Source: Kudoa neothunni
Lineage: Eukaryota; Cnidaria
Direction: 5' to 3'
Assembly (NCBI GenBank): GCA_964304625.1
Contig: OZ199838.1
Span: 10,850,001 to 10,914,000 of the forward strand
DNA: 64,000 bases
Shown here piece after piece: positions 52,201 through 64,000 of this stretch. Under the pieces are notes generated by a model. That model had not been told where the DNA came from. It saw only the letters and a list, made by a program, of their open reading frames with translations, and ran no database searches. Position 1 is the first letter of the stretch. Each line of letters starts with the position of its first letter. Both the position numbers and the translations under genes were made by a program.

Positions 52201-53881
52201 TAATTTTCAATCTTAGAAAGTTCAAGATTCAGATTGCTACCCTACGTAATATTCTCTTGAAATTTTATGACGAATATTATGTTATCTATAACAAGAACGT
52301 ACTTGTATACGACATTGTTTTCTTGATGTATGTTACCAAATAAATATCTCATGACTGACTACTCCAATCCAATAATTGGTACATTTAATTATTCCGGCTG
52401 GTTTAATCAAAAATATATTTTTACCAATTCAATTTCAAATTTGTTAGCCCAAAAAATTGCCATTCGAATAATTTAAAATCATTTTTCCACAATCTAATGA
52501 TAAAATATTCGGTTATTTAACAATAAGAATTTTTCGATTAAATATTTATATTTTTCTGGAAAGAAAAATACCAGTACCACATTTTTTAATCATCCTAAAA
52601 AATTTACTATTTAATTAGCAACTAAACTTTTAATAATACATTTTGTTTTCTGTTTGGTTGCTTATCAACAAAGTTTCACCTTCAAGTATTATCAGATTTT
52701 TATTGTATTATTTGAAATAAATTATTTCTCGGTGCAAATAAATTTTGTATCAATATACAATGTTAAAATAATGTTGGTCTTAAACAAATATCTAGAGGGA
52801 ATTAATTGACTTTAATCATAATATTTGTTTAACCCTACAATGTGTATATATAGGAAACGGTGTATTATTAATACTTCAATACAAAGTGTTTGCAAACTGT
52901 CGTATAGTTTTTGCTTTCTATTGTTTCAGTCACGTGACAGATGATTTGTTTTGAATATTCACGGGAACCAGTTTCACATCTAATTTCGAACTTGTTTGTT
53001 TTCTATATGGATTTACGAAAAGCTCAATTAAGACAGCGCATTAATCTTTTTTACTTAATTATTTATAGCTGGGTGGAAATAGAAAAATTGTACAAAAACA
53101 AAATCTAACTCGCGCAGATGCATCATCAAGGACAACAAAAAGATAAATCTTTATTTTGCAAATTTGAGCCGTTACAACTGAAGAATTAAACAGGTTAAAC
53201 ACCTACCGATGATATTGAATGGTTTGCAACTAGCTTAATATTAATCAAAGCTGAAATATGTGAATTAATATTATAGGAAGTAGATAAATAATTGCCATGA
53301 CATATTTAGCGCATGGAACATGTTTATATATCAATTGACTCTATAATTAAATTAATTCGTCAGGTATTTTCGGATATTTGTTTTGGTTGGAGATAAATGT
53401 GGACAAAATTTTAAACAAAATAGGGGTTTTTATGATGCTAGTCACAAATTATTAATCGAATTATATACTTATAATAGTTTTCGTCATTTCAAAATAGTAC
53501 TCGAAACAATCTATTACATAGGATAAACAATCAGTTGATAGCCACAATAAAAAGCCAATCAAACCTGTGTTAAATCAACTTAATATATGGTCAATACATT
53601 TCAATGCATTGAACGATAAGTATCCACATGGAATTCGATTTAATCAGAGATTATCGGTTGTTTTGATCTATGACGAAATCAATGCATACAAACATTAGAT
53701 TTTTACACGAAAACTTGTTATAAAAAATAGGTTGATAGCGTTTACATTATTCGTATCCCTTTTTCCACGCTAAATACAGAGATTGCTAGTTATCAATGAG
53801 ATAAGGTGGTTTAAGATAGCACGAGGCCCCTGAACATAATCGCAATTTTAGCTGATCTTTATTGATCATAGTTTGATTGAC

Positions 53882-55485
53882 ATGTTGCGAAGTCTTGTCG
53901 GCCTATCCAGGAATTCTCATTCATATACGCGTCGAGCGTATTCTACACAAAATTTTAACGGAATCACTTTGGTTTCTGCATGTTTTCGTGGGGGCCAAGT
54001 AAAAAAATTTGCTACATTTAATTCATCTGGGTTCTCGTAGAAAAAATCTGGTACCGAATACGGTCCTAACTGTCTGATTAAAGCAGGGGCGCTCGACAAC
54101 GTTAAACCTTTTATAAGTAAAATAACAAATAGGTCGATTCTCTTTGTTTATTTTTGATTAAGATAATCACATTGAACTGTCGTTTGATCATCTTAAAGAG
54201 AAAACCGACATTGAGACATGCAGTAAAGTATCTAGAACTGTGGCCGAAACGTTGAAGAAAGAAGCATTAGCAAAAAATTTTTGTTTAACTCTTGGAGGTG
54301 ACCACAGGTATTTATCTTTATTGAAGCGTCATGGATGGAGTTTATATTTTCTAATTATTAACTTTATTTTACGGCTAAAAACAAATATTTAATTTATTGC
54401 TGGAATTCAATGCTTAAGTTGATTTTATTTCTAGCATTGGTACAGGTACAGTTTCTGGTCTGTTGAATGCTTATCCTGATCTGTGTGTTATATGGGTATG
54501 TCTTAAAGTGCAAAATCATAACTACTTTTGTTAATTACCTATAAATATTTTATAACAATATACAACAATTAATATGGCAATCTTCAATGTATAATTTAGG
54601 TCGACGCCCATGCTGATTTGAACACATTTGATGCTTCCCAATCGAAGAGTGTTCACGGAATGCCGTTAAGTTTTGTGTTAAACCATCGAGATCTGGACGT
54701 AACACATTATTGTATCAAGAGAATGTTAATTCATTTGTTTTTGTTCTAGTGTGAATCGCACAAGCCATACGATTGGGTCAAACAAGGGTAATTCAGAAGT
54801 GGTTTATTTCTCGGTTATAATGGTCGCTGTAGACAAAAACTTCCACTGGATCGTCTGGCTTTTATTGGGCTGAGAGACGTGGATCCATTCGAAAGGTAAA
54901 GTCGAATATACATTTTCATCAACATTCTATATGACACATCCCAGAGAATTTATCAAAAAAAATAATATTATTGCCTATTCAATGGATGATATCGATCGTA
55001 TTGGTATCTCCAGGGTGGTTGAGGAAATTTTAGCTAAAATGAACCCCGAGTAAGAATGTCCATTTAAGACTTATAGAGAGACAATAACTTATTAATGTGT
55101 TCATTCTTAGCAATTCAAAACCAATTCATGTGAGCTTTGACGTTGATTCAATAGATCCCATTTATACCTCCTCTACCGGAACACCAGGTTATCCCAGGAT
55201 TATCGCGAGGATTTATGACTTTTTTTATAGTGGATGGCGGGCTCACATTAAGAGAGGCACAAGTCATTGCGCAAATGTTGAGGAACACCGGTAATTAATA
55301 ATCTCTTATATCTTATCACGTGAGAGTTACTAACATCTATTATTTCCATTAAAGAAAAGCTCGTGGGTTTGGATATCGTTGAAGTGAACCCTTTGCTGGG
55401 AGAGGCTAGTGATGTCAAAAAAACCATCACCTCCACCAAGTGTCTGATTGATACCTTCTTGCTAGGTCGATGCACCATACATTAA
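53882..55485 (+). CDS. arginase, mitochondrial type
   Basis: Binuclear manganese enzyme that hydrolyses arginine to ornithine and urea. Eleven exons: 53882-53998, 54041-54116, 54163-54307, 54435-54495, 54600-54698, 54750-54787, 54833-54895, 54945-55049, 55111-55187, 55231-55290, 55355-55485. All phases agree, giving 323 aa, the normal length. The N-terminus MLRSLVGLSRNSHSYTRRAY is basic and free of acids, like a mitochondrial presequence. Metal-binding motifs are complete: GGDHS, DAHADLN, SFDVDSIDP. IGLRDVDP, TGTPVDGGLT and GLDIVEVNP are also present, several of them rebuilt across introns. Introns are 42-127 bp. In DAHAD, Ala replaces the usual Thr of DAHTD. No sign of decay. Confidence 0.95.
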
Positions 55486-56415
55486 CTCTCATTTTATTTT
55501 CGAACAACTCATCGAGCATTTTACACAAGAAATTATAAATTTTTAGCTGGTTTGTTAAATACTAAAGAAATTTTTGATATAGCGTTCCGACGAGTGAATA
55601 GAAATGCGCTAAATTTTACTCAAAAAATAGGCCTATTCACGAAAATCATCAAATTTAGATTAAATTATGATTTCGACTCATACGAGTATGGAAACTTAAA
55701 TAGACCACGTGAGGACATTTTCAAATGAAACAATTATTTAAATACTCTTCGTAATTTCGCCTAAATTTTGCTAAAATCCAGTGTTATCGTTGCAAAAGAA
55801 AATTAATAATAAACGAAATCAGTCGACATTTGCATATGCTAAGGTTTCACAATCTAAAATATAATAAATTCCATATCTGTATCCGGGACGTTCGTGAGCA
55901 TCGGGTTATTATCATCCGCTAATAATTGTTGCAATATCGTGGAATATTCTTTTGATAGAGAATGAGCGGATTTTGTCAAATTACGTCATGCAGACATAAA
56001 CTAAGCAACGGAAGCAAAACGTCACACACCTAACGTTTAATAAAAACTAACTTTTTAGACAAACGTGCGCGTTACAGAATTAGTTAAAAGAGAGTTTTTC
56101 CCATAAATTTCTACCCCCAGGATATCCTCAAATACATTGACTCACTAAGCTTCAAATACTTAACGTGAAGGTTAAGAATATCCTGAGGTGGATCTAAATG
56201 CCAATCCAAGGTTCCATTAACTGTACCAGATGCACATACACATTGGAGCGTAAAAATTAGAAGCAGAAATTTATGATTTAAATAAAACTTTCGCTCAAAC
56301 GTTAAACAACATTAGCAAGCATTTGTATACGTATATACGCAAATAAACCCACGATCAAATTTCAATCTATCGTAAGAGATATTATAGACTGCCTAAAATA
56401 ACAAAGTCAGCCTTT
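55486..56415. other. intergenic between arginase and RPS20 (tail to tail)
   Basis: No further frame. A CCACGTGA E-box-like word lies near 55706, probably by chance. Confidence 0.4.
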
Positions 56416-56939
56416 CTATTCATCGTAGTTGCTAACACCAACTCGAATCTTAACTCCATCAGGGAATTGAATGGACAACTAAACAGCGCTCAAACAAATT
56501 GAAAATAACAATAAATTTACCAATTGTTTAATATCCTCCTTTTTACAATAGATATCCAGAATCCATTTGTGAATCCTCATTTGGTATCTATCCCAAGTTT
56601 TTGAACCCTCACCACAAGGGGTCTTTCTGGTGGTAATACGAAGAGTCTTCACGGGGAATCTCACTGGACCAACAACGCGTACTCCTTGTTCGTTGGCTCT
56701 GCTTGTTAACATATTTACAACTAAAGCATTCAATTAGATTCTATGACAGAGTGATAAAATTCAGTTTTACCAGAGCTTATAGAATCGACAGCACAGCTGC
56801 TGATAGTCAGCCTTAATTTTCCTTGCTGTTCATATTTTTTGGTGTATTTCAAATCATCAACTGCTCCACTTTTAGCAACTTGCGAACTCTAAAAAGATAC
56901 AATGAGAATACAAGAGAAAAGACCAACACAAGGTACCAT
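56416..56939 (-). CDS. RPS20: 40S ribosomal protein S20 (uS10)
   Basis: Small-subunit protein of the ribosomal head. Exons 56937-56939 (only the ATG), 56771-56888, 56521-56720 and 56416-56478, with introns of 48, 50 and 42 bp. The summed 384 bases give 127 aa. The central part is unmistakable: [19 protein letters not shown] and [17 protein letters not shown], against near-identical human RPS20. The C-terminus reads [20 protein letters not shown]. The N-terminal extension [20 protein letters not shown] is divergent. A first intron directly after the start codon is common in ribosomal protein genes. [16 protein letters not shown] differs from KRLIDLHSPSEIVKQI, so the protein is diverged near its end. 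Expected to be constitutively expressed. Confidence 0.95.
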
Positions 56940-57455
56940 TCTCCTTCAATAACGACGAACAACCGAACAACAACGATCGTGCAGTAAGCGTGGTAGTTGT
57001 TCTGAATGTGTTCTGTAAAGATGATTAGAAATTTTAAAATTGATATGTAATAAAATAATTTTATTTTTTTAAAATTATCATAAAAACTAATATCAGTAAT
57101 ACCTAACCTATAGAAGGATGGAACGGCGTTTTATTTCTAGGATTTCGACTGCGATAAAAACTACATATTTTCAAATCACTCGATTTAATAGGTTAAGTTA
57201 TGTTTAAATTAAGACAATATTCCCGTGATATTTAAGAAAATTTCAATGTTCATTAAAACTAATCCTCCAACACAGTTCGAGTTGTTTCATCAATTTTCGT
57301 ATCGATTTGACCAGACTAACTTATTGCTTCTTTGTTAGATGTTTAAACAAATAGAATTTTAACTATTGTTTCTGCGATATTGATGTAGTGACATTACACG
57401 CCTAAAATAATCGGTTCAATAACTAGCGTCCTCTTAAAGTTCTTTCATAATTTAA

Positions 57456-58205
57456 CCCATTTATGTTTTCAACAACAGAAAATTTCTAATTTATAAATAA
57501 TGTTAGTATTTAATGATAAAATTTAGGTTTAAAATTAATAAACGTTCAAAAATAAAAGAATAATAATTGTACTGTTTAAATGTTTGTTGATAGATAAATC
57601 CAGTATTTAATTCATCAAAGAATTAGTGGTTGCAATAATCACTTTTACACCCTAGGACTTACAAATCGGTAAGGCAAGCATTTTGACACTCACATTGTGG
57701 AGCCGCTTATGATCATTTCAAATAAAAAACCCTTATAGTATAATCTTGAGGTTAGCGGGTTTTTAGCTTGATTTAGAAGATATATTGATTTTTCTTACGA
57801 TTATATTGTTAATAAATTATATTGTATATGAAGTACAAAAATCTCCTATTGATATTTATCCCAAACGTGATTTTGTAATAAACATGAAATTAAAGTATCT
57901 GAAAAATTTTTTAACCTTAATTTATATAACATTTTAAAAGATAATAATGGAGATTAAACATATATTGGGTCGATATAGAATTTTATTGAAAAAAAATTAT
58001 TTTTTCATTTTAGGTTCCAATGGTGTCTCATGCAGGAATTGTTTGGCATAGTGATGATAAAATTATTTTATATCCATTGAATATTTATATCCGAATGATG
58101 GCATTAAATTATACATTTTGTATTATTATTGTTAAGAAATTATGCAGGTGTAAAATATCAAGCGATGTTGACTCGGTAGAAAACGACCCTGCAAACCTTA
58201 ATGGG
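57456..58205. repeat. TTAA-target MITE related to piggyBac 4
   Basis: Left end CCCATTTATGTTTTC follows TTAA (57452-57455). The right end read inverted is CCCATTAAGGTTTGC followed by AGGGTCGTTTTC, matching the left end of piggyBac 4. About 750 bp, no transposase similarity; a short open frame near its right end is incidental. Probably mobilised by the piggyBac 4 family. Confidence 0.6.
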
Positions 58206-58909
58206 TGATGACATTCAACTGTATTGATTAGTTTTAATATTCGTTTAGTATTGTCAATCCTTACACGAGCAACCAAAGTAAAAGGCGAAGAGAACTTATT
58301 AAGCACCAAATATGATTTACGGCGTACATTACTTATTCAGATATAATGCGTTTTATCTTATTTATTGAATCAAACATAATTATTTTAGTTACATAAATAT
58401 TCGATTAACATTTTAATACCATTCAATTAGTTTGTGTAAATTTTCTTAATTGTTTAATCTAAAGTTGGTTTTAAATAATTTATAGTAGATTCTTCTTGAC
58501 GCAAAAGATTTTTTCAACTATTGAAATGATGTTTAGTCGAATTATCATACAAAAAAATTCGAATCCGAACATGCACATAGCTTGGTATGGAAAACGACGA
58601 ATCTTGAGAGTTACTCGGGTACGCAGCCAGTACTTTTATGCAACAAAGGTGAATTATAAATTTTACACATTTTTTCACCACAGGATAACCAGATTCTATC
58701 CTATTTTATGTACACATACAAAACTATGATCAATGTTTATATAATTAAACACCAGTTATAACAATATTTATTATTGGCTAATTTAACTTATTTCATGTTA
58801 TTTTAAAAAATTTTATTAAATGGTCTAGGTAATATGTGAACCATTAATCCAATATTATCTCAAGTAAAGCCCTCGCCTAGAAGAGGTTGGAAACACTTAT
58901 CTAAAATTA

Positions 58910-59526
58910 CAGTCGAACCTCGATTTTCCGAAAATCTCCCGATCTGGAAGAAATTTTACATTTTATTTGGATTTTATTGACATTACGTGTCAATAAATGT
59001 TCGATTATCCGGAAACTGGAAGAACTATTTAATCAAATTTCCGGATAAGAGTGACACCCATCACCGTACGACATATACAATGTAGCATATATACCAATGA
59101 AATATTTAAAACAAAAATATTTCTAGGTTATTTATTAGTAACTTTTTCTTATAAAACTTATGTTAAGCATCCAGTTCTTATATAAATTATTGTTATATCT
59201 GAACGTATACCTTTATGTATATTAAACATAAATTAATTACCAATTATTTAAAAAAGCAGATTACTCTTCTGTAGACGTGTAAAAACTGCCATAATTATGT
59301 ACTGTTTTTCCTTTGTCTTCATATTCGTAGTTAATAGATACGTCAATATTTTTAATTTAAGCGACAAAATTTAAAATATTTTATTTAATAAATAGTAAAA
59401 ATTGCTTATTAATCAAGTAAACAATGCTTTAAATATTAATTTTAAAAAAACGCACTCACACAAGACGTTGTTTAAGTTTGATTAACCTTAACCTAGTTAT
59501 CTGGAAGGAAAATTGAGATTTGACTG
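58910..59526. repeat. pogo/Tigger-type MITE
   Basis: Begins CAGTCGAACCTCGATTTTCC and ends, read inverted, CAGTCAAATCTCAATTTTCC: 20-bp ends with a few differences. Both are flanked by TA. The CAGTNGAACCTCGAT end is typical of pogo/Tigger elements of the Tc1-mariner superfamily. 617 bp, no coding frame. An internal inverted piece (TTCCGGATAA against TTATCCGGAA) is also present near 58997-59050. Confidence 0.85.
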
Positions 59527-60227
59527 TATTCTGATTTGCACAAAATCAACATAATTATTCAAGTTGAACTAAAATCCACATATATTCGCCAACGAAAAAC
59601 ATCAATTCTCAAGAACAACCTTATAATATTCATTATTAGATCTTAATTTTAGGTAATTAATACTAGACTTCTGAAATTAACCTATCTTAAAATTTAAGGG
59701 AAGAAACATTAAATTACATTTATATTGCTATCGTTTGGGGTTACTAATAGATTACACTGCCATAAAATAAAAACTTATACGTATAATAACGACGAGTTTG
59801 TGTGGTTGTATTTCACAGTTACTTCGAAGAGTTGTTGTATGGGTAATAGCTTATAGGAATGAGCGCAACGAAAAAAACCTCACGATTGTTGGTAGGACAA
59901 CAAAAAATAGATAGATTGTTGTGATATTACAGTTTAATGGTGGTGGCGGTGGAAGATTTGTATACCATCTCCAAGGATATGTATACTGCTAAAGATGAGG
60001 AAAATTGTAGGTGAATATTGTTGAGATTATAATTTTGGTAAAATCCTAGCCTTTTTTGTGATTCAGTCATTTTAATAGTTGTGAACTTTTAGTAGACTAT
60101 CGAATTTAGAAATAGGATTATTTTTTGTTTTTTGATGTTATTTGGATTTTTTTGTTTTTTCTTTAGTATTGACAATATTAGGTAACTAGTATGATTTCCA
60201 TAAGAAACCATAGCTGGGAGGCGTCTC

Positions 60228-61055
60228 TCAGTCTCGCGAGTGAGTTGAAAATGGATCACTGTCGTCTGAATAGATATCCTAATTATGGTTCATTAGTTGG
60301 TTTGAATAATAATATAGGCAAATTAATAGGATTGTATGCCGTATAACAAACTAATCCTTATACTATATAAGAAAATCACCTCTACGTATTCACTGGTGGA
60401 AGACATCCGCGAGACCGAAAGGCTGAGATACGGAGAATTTGAACAAGAAGACATTTCTTTATTTTCTTTTTCATGATCTTCACGATCATCGTCATCATCA
60501 TCGTGAAATACATGTTCGTTGTCATGTTCACCATGCATTGATGAAAGCATATCTCCCATGTTGTAAAGCACGTTTGTTAGATTTGAGTCCATCTGTTTAC
60601 ACATTGTTTTCAGTGCCTCATACTCTTGGTAATCTAAACGTTGGTCCTCAGGAATTGATGATAAGGAATTGTCGAATGGATTTGTCGTAGTGAGCGTATG
60701 ATCATTATTTAGGTTGGTGGCCTCGCATTCGACAATAGTATCTTCCAGAGCACTCTTTTTTGTGTGGAGTTCCGAGGACTTATCAAACATATTGGATTGG
60801 TCATATACTTGAAGACCTTGTTTTATTTGAGTCAAAGTGTTATTGACATCACTCAAGAGTATGCCAAAATTGATAAGACCATTAACAAAATCGCTAGGCC
60901 TTTTTCGAGACCGTAATGTGGATACTCCATCCAGAAGATTGGATTCCTTAAAATGTTTAATAACCAAATATACCTCACCAAACACTATTCACCTCCCAGC
61001 TACTAGTTTCTTCTTTAGAGCGGTTTCGTTGGTTTGACCCATACTGATGAAACAT
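60228..61055 (-). CDS. acidic protein, unknown
   Basis: Exons 60993-61055, 60380-60946 and 60228-60278, all phase 0, introns of 46 and 101 bp, give 226 aa from MFHQYGSNQ; a further upstream exon cannot be excluded because a splice acceptor (CATCAG) overlaps the start. Features: NLLDGVSTLRSRKRPSDFVN with a basic RSRKRP patch, a helical segment (ILLSDVNNTLTQIKQGLQVY), a second helix (EYEALKTMCKQMDSNLTNVL), then a run of six Asp, a Ser-rich stretch and the acidic tail EDIYSDDSDPF. No catalytic motif or membrane segment. I do not recognise the family; an adaptor or coiled-coil subunit is the most that can be inferred. It ends about 1.1 kb from the Nup62 gene, same strand. Confidence 0.6.
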
Positions 61056-62185
61056 TAGAAAAATAGACGTTGAATTAATCAAAAAAGATTTCTTTAGCAG
61101 TATATATCTAGAGGGTGAGATAATAGTTATAAAAAGTAAAGCTGAAAAATAAAATAATGGGCTGTATTGTCCGTTCTTCAACTTCCATATTACAACCCAT
61201 TAGGCAAAGTTATTGGGTTAATAGAAACAGTAATTACCCCCACCTCTGGAATATACAAAACAATCGATTTGGTGAATTATGCTGCCAGGTAGTTTTTTGA
61301 TAAAATAAACCCCAATTCTACCTCTTGACTACACCTCGACTACTAAGGTATACCTGTTTGTCTGTAACACCTCAGATTATACATTCGGAAATACCACCCT
61401 ATTTATAGGTCACAAATAAGCGACAATTCATGAATTCCGCAAGTAATCACGCTTCCTCAAACAACCACTATCATATTTATATTTATACTCAGTCAATTTC
61501 ATGTCATATATCCGACAATATTTTTCTTTTTTTGCCATCTACTTTTATAAGAGATTTAATATTGTAATCCCATTACAATATTAAAATTTGGGGTGTCCCC
61601 TTATAAACTTCATGTTTAATTAATTGGAAACGATAGTAAACGGTAACAAAAGATAATACTCCGCTTCAAATATGCTCAGCTATTAGCAAGTAGTAAACAT
61701 GATACCCCTCCTAGACCTGTTTCATTAATGTATGTTTTATATGGACAACTATTTTCCATATAAGCATACATCGGCAATATAACTTTTGACAAGCGTGCAT
61801 GCATTCATTTATATATAAATATATATTAGTTTGTGAGATTCAGATGTAAATATCAAACAAAAATTCTATATATGAATCATTTCGCCGATAATACAACGCG
61901 CAAGCGCTAGCAAAATTAATAATCGTAGCACTCATTAAATTAACAAAAATAGTGAATCTTTACTGAAAGGGAAATTATTAATTTATAGATTAAAATTTTT
62001 ACACAACTCATCAACCTCATCTTCCAGATTTTCTAAAAATAAACATTAAAAGCACTCAAAATAATCGACATATACTTAAGTTGGAATCCAACCATGAAAT
62101 GGCATTCATATGACCATTCATAATTTTACTAACACTGTCATACTAGAGTGATAAATGAGAGGAGCTATTTAGCGTGTGTGCAAAA

Positions 62186-63360
62186 TTATAAGCCATTTAC
62201 TGTGATGTTTTCACTTATTTCGGATAGTTCATTGTTATTCATCTCATCAACTACTTCTTTGAGTTCCCGGTAAATAGAATTTGTAGTCATGTCGACTTCT
62301 TCGCACAATTCATACAAAGAATGGCGTTCTTGGTTGTAGTTGAGTTCCATATTGATGTTTTTGGTTTCATAGTAAAGCATGTCCTGTTCAAGCTGGTTAA
62401 TGAGGTCACCAACCTCTTCAACAGATGTAGATAATTGGCCAACGCTCTGATTCAATTTATTGCTGATAACAGCCTGGTTATCAATATGGGCCTTAAGTTG
62501 AGTGAACTATTGTTTTTAATTTATCAAACAAATCAACATAGCCTAAAATGACATTGGTTTCCAAGGACATCAACTCCTGAGTCCATTTATTGAGTTTTGC
62601 ACCATGGTCCTTAAAGTTCTTCAAATTAGTAGCTAATTCCTTCTCCCACTAGAAAACGTATCGATACCTAAGTAATATCTCAACACATCTAAACTTACTC
62701 GGCTTATATAATAATTAAGTTCTCTAAATATGGAAATTTTGGATAGGTCGAAAGGCTGTTTTGGTAGCGAAGTATCCACATTTCTATAATATCACATATT
62801 AGCCTTTTTCCAGGTTATTATTGATTAATGATAGTCAACTCAAAAGTAAAACGAAATGTAGATATAGCTTTGAGGTAGAATGTATTTGAACTAATATTCT
62901 CTCTCATACAACAATGTGGAATAATAACAAACAAGGTCTCAATTTAAGAAACATTGTCAGAGATATATCCCAATTTTTATAGGTGTTATATCTCGATCAG
63001 CATCGTTACGATAATGACCAACACAAATATGGACACCAAATTTTTACTGAATAAAAAAAACTTACACATCTTTAAATTCCAAAGTTGATGGTACTAAAAG
63101 AGTGTTACTTGATAACAGAAAATCAATATTACTTTGATTGCTTGTGTTAAAAGATAAATTTGTAGCTCTATAGAGAAATAAAAAATGAATAATAAAAATC
63201 CTTATTAATAACTTCTCATTATCTTGCAACAATCCACTTTTGGTGCCCTATAAATTTTTAGTTCAAGCAGGGATATTATAGTTTACCTTTCGTTTCAGAG
63301 GGTCAAGTATATCACTTGGAAAACCTCCAGTAGATAATCCCTCATTTCCTAATATTACAT
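62186..63360 (-). CDS. NUP62: Nup62-like nucleoporin, conserved C-terminal part
   Basis: Central-channel nucleoporin that pairs with Nup54 and Nup58 through coiled coils. Exons: 62186-62506 (or to 62491), 62538-62648, 62699-62783, 63066 to about 63167, and probably about 63290-63355. YYISRWEKELATNLKNF parallels LINKWSLELEDQEKHF of human Nup62. After it come coiled-coil stretches such as LNKWTQELMSLETNV and GQLSTSVEEVGDLINQLEQD, then YELCEEVDMTTNSIYRELKE near the end. The intron after GY can be read as 31 bp or 46 bp, both in frame; 46 bp fits the window's usual size better. The FG-repeat N-terminus is not visible and would lie upstream, beyond 63.4 kb or the window edge. Confidence 0.7.
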
Positions 63361-64000
63361 ACAAGCATTATAAATGATAACAGAAACAAAATTAAATGTC
63401 AAGTATTAAATATATAGAATGAAAAATTATAATTTATAACAAAATCCATCGCTGTAAGTATTAAACGAGTAAGCAAATGTGCTCGCTCAGTAGAAAGATT
63501 CAATGCGATTCTCATACAACAAATTTTGATATTTAAATTTATTTAATTGGACACCATTTTAGTTATATTTTTTTTAATTTAAATATAATTTATAGAAAAA
63601 TTACAAATAAAAATGGCGAGTGGATCAACACTAGGTTAAATTGATAAACCTACCACTACATGAGTAAAGTTTCCAATAATCTCATTTTAATTAAACAAAT
63701 CATTTCTAATAAATTAGGTTCCATCGTTGAAACTTTTCGTCATTAATAAAAACATAAATAATGCTTAGAATTTTAATAAAATAAATGTAAAATAATTTTG
63801 GGAATTTATTATTTAAATAGTTATATTATGTATTTCCTTGTTATTTATTTTATGAATCGACGATTTACTCGCGAACCACGTTTAATTGGCACTAAGAATC
63901 AATCAAGTAATGCAATAGTTATTTTTTCAAAATCTATTTTATTTTTACCGATATAAATACACAAAAATACCTTTAAATTACTTTAAAAGATCATACTCAA

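Noticed and set aside
58020-58208. 62-aa frame ending in SSDVDSVENDPANLNG
   Set aside because: Its 3' end is the inverted terminus of the 57456-58205 MITE, so it is repeat sequence.
59937-60010. Possible first exon MVVAVEDLYTISKDMYTAKDEENC with a GT donor on the plus strand
   Set aside because: Attractive codons, but no following plus-strand exon could be found and the next gene is on the other strand.
62507-62537. A 31-bp intron in Nup62 as evidence of record-short splicing
   Set aside because: An alternative acceptor 15 bases further on gives a 46-bp intron in the same frame, which fits the other genes better.

Overview
This is AT-rich animal nuclear DNA read with the standard genetic code. 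The recognisable genes are metazoan (AMSH/STAMBP deubiquitinase, K+-dependent Na+/Ca2+ exchanger, mitochondrial-type arginase, ribosomal protein S20, a Nup62-like nucleoporin). Most are cut by very short GT-AG introns, typically 42-67 bp. Acceptors end in TAG or AAG rather than the TTTCAG usual in nematodes. The load of piggyBac, hAT and pogo-type DNA transposons and MITEs would suit an arthropod or another small-intron invertebrate, but I cannot name the taxon from the sequence.

Layout. 0.3-0.9 kb: a small zinc-ribbon protein, possibly RNase P subunit Rpp21. 5.4-10.1 kb: AMSH on the + strand, whose N-terminal exons are separated from the rest by a 2.7-kb intron. 10.3-17 kb: a repeat block with a SINE, a TTAA-type MITE, and a dead piggyBac with two hAT-like MITEs inserted in it. 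17.4-17.9 kb: a small PPxY membrane protein (-). 18.8-21.0 kb: a second dead piggyBac. 22.6-24.1 kb: intronless NCKX (-). 24.3-25.9 kb: an internally deleted piggyBac. 27.5-37.9 kb: exons of a very large unrecognised protein (-). 41.8-46.0 kb: a pair of inverted repeat arms, one of which was split by a young, nearly intact piggyBac. 46.4-47.1 kb: a type I membrane protein (-). 49.2-51.2 kb: an apparently intact hAT transposon. 53.9-55.5 kb: arginase (+). 56.4-56.9 kb: RPS20 (-). 57.5-59.5 kb: two MITEs. 60.2-61.1 kb: an acidic unknown protein (-). 62.2-63.4 kb: the conserved C-terminal part of Nup62 (-).

The host genes look like unrelated housekeeping and membrane genes rather than one pathway. 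The most interesting material is the transposon record. It contains one hAT with perfect ends and an open transposase, one young piggyBac whose two frame breaks both fall in or next to A-runs, and a set of TTAA-target elements that share a short hairpin-forming signature close to their termini. I found no convincing novel system such as a gene cluster, CRISPR-like array or capsid element. Intron coordinates are by eye, from splice signals and conservation of reading frame.
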